NCBI RefSeq assembly: GCF_013367775.1
Contig: NZ_CP055157.1
Location: 2,745,001 to 2,809,000 of the forward strand
Direction: 5' to 3'
From: Microbulbifer sp. YPW1
Lineage (GTDB): Bacteria > Pseudomonadota > Gammaproteobacteria > Pseudomonadales > Cellvibrionaceae
DNA: 64,000 nucleotides
Shown: positions 61,526 to 64,000 of the stretch, one piece after another
Position numbering within the stretch: the first letter of the stretch is position 1
Layout: every line of letters starts with the position of its first letter
Notes under the pieces: model-generated
What the model was told of the DNA's origin: nothing
Seen by the model: the letters and a program-made list of their open reading frames with translations, nothing else
The model's database searches: none
Program-made: the position numbers and the translations under genes

Positions 61526-64000
61526 TTAATTGCGTACCGGTGTGCTGCTGTAGTCCTTGATCACCAGATTGGCGACGGTCAACTCGCCATTGTGGCGGAA
61601 ATCGACAGATATGGTGTTGTTGGTTTGTAGCTTGTCCACTGGTACTGGAATCTCCAGCGTAGTGAATACTCGCTCTGCACTGTTCTTCCTACGCCCCCGC
61701 CAGTCAATCGGCGTTGGTACCGCTTCGCCATTGACGGTAAGACTGTCTATGGAAAGGTTTCCTGCTGGTACATCGTCCTCTCCCGGGAATAGAGAGACCG
61801 TAAGGCGCAACTGCGCTTCCGCGTAACCAGCCGGTACATTCACATTATTGATATGCAAAGTTCTTGGCCCCCCGGTAATCGAGACCCGGTGCGGCAGGCT
61901 ACCGCCACTGACACTTTCCCCAAAGAACTTGCGTTCGTTCATCAATTGGTTGACCGCAATATTGTTGGTCATTGAGTACCGCAACACCACCGTGGCATTC
62001 GCCTCCAGGGTAAGGGAACTGGGCATAACCTTCTTATGCTGCCGGTCTAGCTCAACTTCTGTGTCGTGCGGATAGTGCAACTTCCGCATTTCCACATTCT
62101 GTAGCTGGGCATTGTTCATACCTGCCACATTCAGGTTAATGGTTGTATCGATGGTCTCCAGATTATTGATCACCACGAACAGGTCGGTGCCATCTACGTA
62201 GGATTGAACCTGTACATCAGGGTCGCTGGATACGGTATCTACGCGAGTGCCATCCACATCCGCCCACAGCTCGAAGAATCGGATATAGGAAGACCACTGC
62301 CAGTTACCCTGATTGAGCTGAGGCTCAATCAGCATTGCGTAGTGGTAGCGGGTGGTACAGTCGCGGACCTCTTTATAGCCACAGCCACCTGGCAGATAAC
62401 CCCACAGTGGCTTCGCGGGAGTAAACGGCATTGACTTGATGACGTAGTCTGGTCTGTCCAGTATCTGGAGCAACAGGCCATTAAACGACTTCAGGTTTTC
62501 GATATCGTAACGTTCCTGATGTGGCTGGTTGGTCCAGGCGCCCTGAACAGAGCCATACTCCGATAACACGATGGGTTTGCGATTGGCAAAGCCATTCTTG
62601 TGGACGTCATACCACTCCATCATGTCGAGCATCGCCGGCAGGTGTCCATTGCGGCGCAACGTAGCTTTGGTGTCGTCGGTCGCTCCCGGCCAGTCATAGG
62701 CGTGGACGGCATAGAAGTCCATGTTGTGGCCTGCTGCGTCCATGAAACCGCGCCACATTACATCCCATTGGTACCAGTTTTCATTGCGTGTATCGTCGAC
62801 GGTTGTGGTCAGTGCATTCTGGAAGAAGGCTTCCGCTTCCGCCTCGACAACTGGGTCTTCGGAGCTGATCCACTGGTCGTAGTGATTGTCAGAAACTCGC
62901 GATAGTCCGTCGCGTTTGTAGAAGTCATGCAGACCCCAGGTCATGCCGCCAATCATCGGGGCTTCGTTGCCGAGTTTTGAGCGGATCTCCTGTGCCACCA
63001 GATTATGGTATTCCCAGAGTGTTTCTTGGTTGGTAACCATAAAGGCCCCGGTTTTCATCAACATGTCTGGCTCGTTGATCACTTCCCAGTACTTCGGCAT
63101 TGGCTCGCCCACGTGTCCATTGCTGGTGTTGGCAAAGTAGTGCTGCATGTACTGGCCAACCCAGGTTGCCGATGTCTGAATATCCATGGGCTGCCAGTTG
63201 TGCCAGGTCTGCCCGTTAGGGTTCCAGCTTAGCGTTGGATAGGTCGGGTGAGGGTTGGTACCCGCAATCATTTCCATTTTGTCTGCAGGGAAACGTTGGT
63301 AGAAAGCATTGCTCTCGTGTGCCTCGCGGAGTTCCTGCCCGCGTGTCACCATGTAGTCCAGGTCTGGCCAGTTGGCCTTATTGGGGTCTTCCTTGGTGTC
63401 CTGGAACTTCCAGGTAGCGCTGCCATTGTCTCGGCCGCCAATCACATCCAGTGTATTCACGAGATAATTCAGTTTGTCGGCATGGCCGTTCCAGTCGTTC
63501 TCGTAAATGGTGGTGTGCGCGGTCATATGCCGTTTGCGGCCAAAGTCAGACACGCCGTTGACACTGTGTTTTATATTGGCGTTTACAGTGACGCTCGCGC
63601 TATGGGTGTTACCCACCTGTGACGCGGAACAGCCGGCTTCGTTTGCGAACTCGCTGGCAGGTGTGGAAGGACAGTTATCTGCACTGTTTGCAACACCATC
63701 GCTGTCGCTATCGGCGAAGCCTGTGCAGCCTGACGGGTCAACATTTTGTCCGAACGGTGTGTTTGCGCACTGGTCGACGCTGTTCAGCACTCCGTCAAAG
63801 TCATCGTCGTCGCCACCAGGGCTGGCACAGCCCACTGCATTCACGAATTCTCCGGGATTGGTCGCTGCGCACTGATCCAGGTTGTCGGTGATCCCGTCGT
63901 TATCGCTGTCCAGTTGGGATGGAGCACAACCGACGCTGTTCGCTGTTTCTGCTGGGTCGGTACTGGGGCACTGATCGTTGACATCCGGAACGCCATCGCC
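61526..64000 (-). CDS. GH86-type agarase/porphyranase with thrombospondin type 3 repeats (N-terminus outside window)
   Basis: Secreted endo-hydrolase of agar-type galactans. The frame is open to the right edge, so at least 825 residues are visible and the true start lies beyond. The visible N-terminal part (about 63580-64000) carries thrombospondin type 3 calcium repeats (DSDNDGITDNLDQC, DDFDGVLNSVDQC, DSDSDGVANSADNC). The catalytic domain has the acid/base glutamate in WEVINEPDM (codon 63071-63073) and the probable nucleophile in VLSEYGSVQG (codon 62558-62560). The C-terminal part is beta-sandwich. It resembles GH86 enzymes of Microbulbifer and Saccharophagus; beta-agarase is more likely than porphyranase, but sequence alone does not settle it. 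Confidence 0.85.
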   Translation of the reverse strand, partial: GDGVPDVNDQCPSTDPAETANSVGCAPSQLDSDNDGITDNLDQCAATNPGEFVNAVGCASPGGDDDDFDGVLNSVDQCANTPFGQNVDPSGCTGFADSDSDGVANSADNCPSTPASEFANEAGCSASQVGNTHSASVTVNANIKHSVNGVSDFGRKRHMTAHTTIYENDWNGHADKLNYLVNTLDVIGGRDNGSATWKFQDTKEDPNKANWPDLDYMVTRGQELREAHESNAFYQRFPADKMEMIAGTNPHPTYPTLSWNPNGQTWHNWQPMDIQTSATWVGQYMQHYFANTSNGHVGEPMPKYWEVINEPDMLMKTGAFMVTNQETLWEYHNLVAQEIRSKLGNEAPMIGGMTWGLHDFYKRDGLSRVSDNHYDQWISSEDPVVEAEAEAFFQNALTTTVDDTRNENWYQWDVMWRGFMDAAGHNMDFYAVHAYDWPGATDDTKATLRRNGHLPAMLDMMEWYDVHKNGFANRKPIVLSEYGSVQGAWTNQPHQERYDIENLKSFNGLLLQILDRPDYVIKSMPFTPAKPLWGYLPGGCGYKEVRDCTTRYHYAMLIEPQLNQGNWQWSSYIRFFELWADVDGTRVDTVSSDPDVQVQSYVDGTDLFVVINNLETIDTTINLNVAGMNNAQLQNVEMRKLHYPHDTEVELDRQHKKVMPSSLTLEANATVVLRYSMTNNIAVNQLMNERKFFGESVSGGSLPHRVSITGGPRTLHINNVNVPAGYAEAQLRLTVSLFPGEDDVPAGNLSIDSLTVNGEAVPTPIDWRGRRKNSAERVFTTLEIPVPVDKLQTNNTISVDFRHNGELTVANLVIKDYSSTPVRN
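63580..64000 (-). repeat. Thrombospondin type 3 calcium-binding repeats in the agarase gene
   Basis: At least four units of the form D-x-D-x-D-G-(V/I)-x-(D/N)-x-x-D-x-C, with a cysteine-containing linker of about 15 residues between units (for example ANSVGCAPSQL, VNAVGCASPGG). They are continuous with the window edge, so the array is longer. They act as a rigid calcium-dependent linker in secreted marine glycoside hydrolases. Confidence 0.85.

Overview
The window looks like chromosomal DNA of a marine, polysaccharide-degrading gammaproteobacterium of the Cellvibrionales, most like Microbulbifer or a close relative. The reasons are secreted cellulases with an N-terminal CBM2 and polyserine linkers, a GH86-type agarase with thrombospondin type 3 calcium repeats, several large TonB-dependent receptors, flavin-dependent halogenases next to those receptors, and an ImuA-ImuB-DnaE2 mutagenesis cassette. 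I saw no rRNA, tRNA, insertion sequence, prophage or CRISPR array. This assignment is by eye, not by database search.

Layout. 1-790: 3' end of lipA. 1193-3147: a TolB-like propeller protein overlapping a one-pass membrane protein. 3340-7309: two paralogous CBM2-polyserine enzymes, GH5 then GH6, followed by a sugar MFS transporter (7670-8941). 9065-11047: a DUF1540 protein and a catalase with a perfect FNR/ANR-type box upstream. 11238-21407: a complete acetate-use locus with the CrbS-type sensor kinase, CrbR-type regulator, acetyl-CoA synthetase, DcaP-like porin, DUF4212/YjcH subunit and ActP-like symporter. A perfect 13-bp inverted repeat lies between acs and the porin gene. 21540-28885: a GNAT acetyltransferase, an EstA-type autotransporter esterase and two tandem BCCT transporters. 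29031-33309: ArfB, then an LDH2-family dehydrogenase, an amidase and an aminotransferase. 33657-36260: a TonB receptor. 36319-41738: the SOS mutasome dnaE2-imuB-imuA behind two LexA-like boxes. 41937-43729: dcd and a BaiN/HI0933-type flavoprotein.

44119 to the end is the most interesting accessory region and resembles a polysaccharide- or glycoside-use locus. It holds two receptor-halogenase modules. The first is TonB receptor, halogenase, SapC. The second is TonB receptor, halogenase, gluconate-dehydrogenase subunit 3, GMC oxidoreductase, ThuA. Both receptor genes carry the same palindrome (TTGTTAACAA) exactly 7 bp before a TTGACA element, and in both a strong hairpin separates receptor from halogenase. 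KDG-type kinase and PhoD-like phosphatase genes lie between the modules, and the GH86 enzyme follows. My inference is one regulon coupling outer-membrane uptake, a halogenase-fold flavoenzyme and periplasmic sugar oxidation, possibly a 3-keto-glycoside route. Its substrate is unknown.

Start codons were moved from the first ATG where a Shine-Dalgarno sequence or signal peptide supported it; these choices are stated in the entries.
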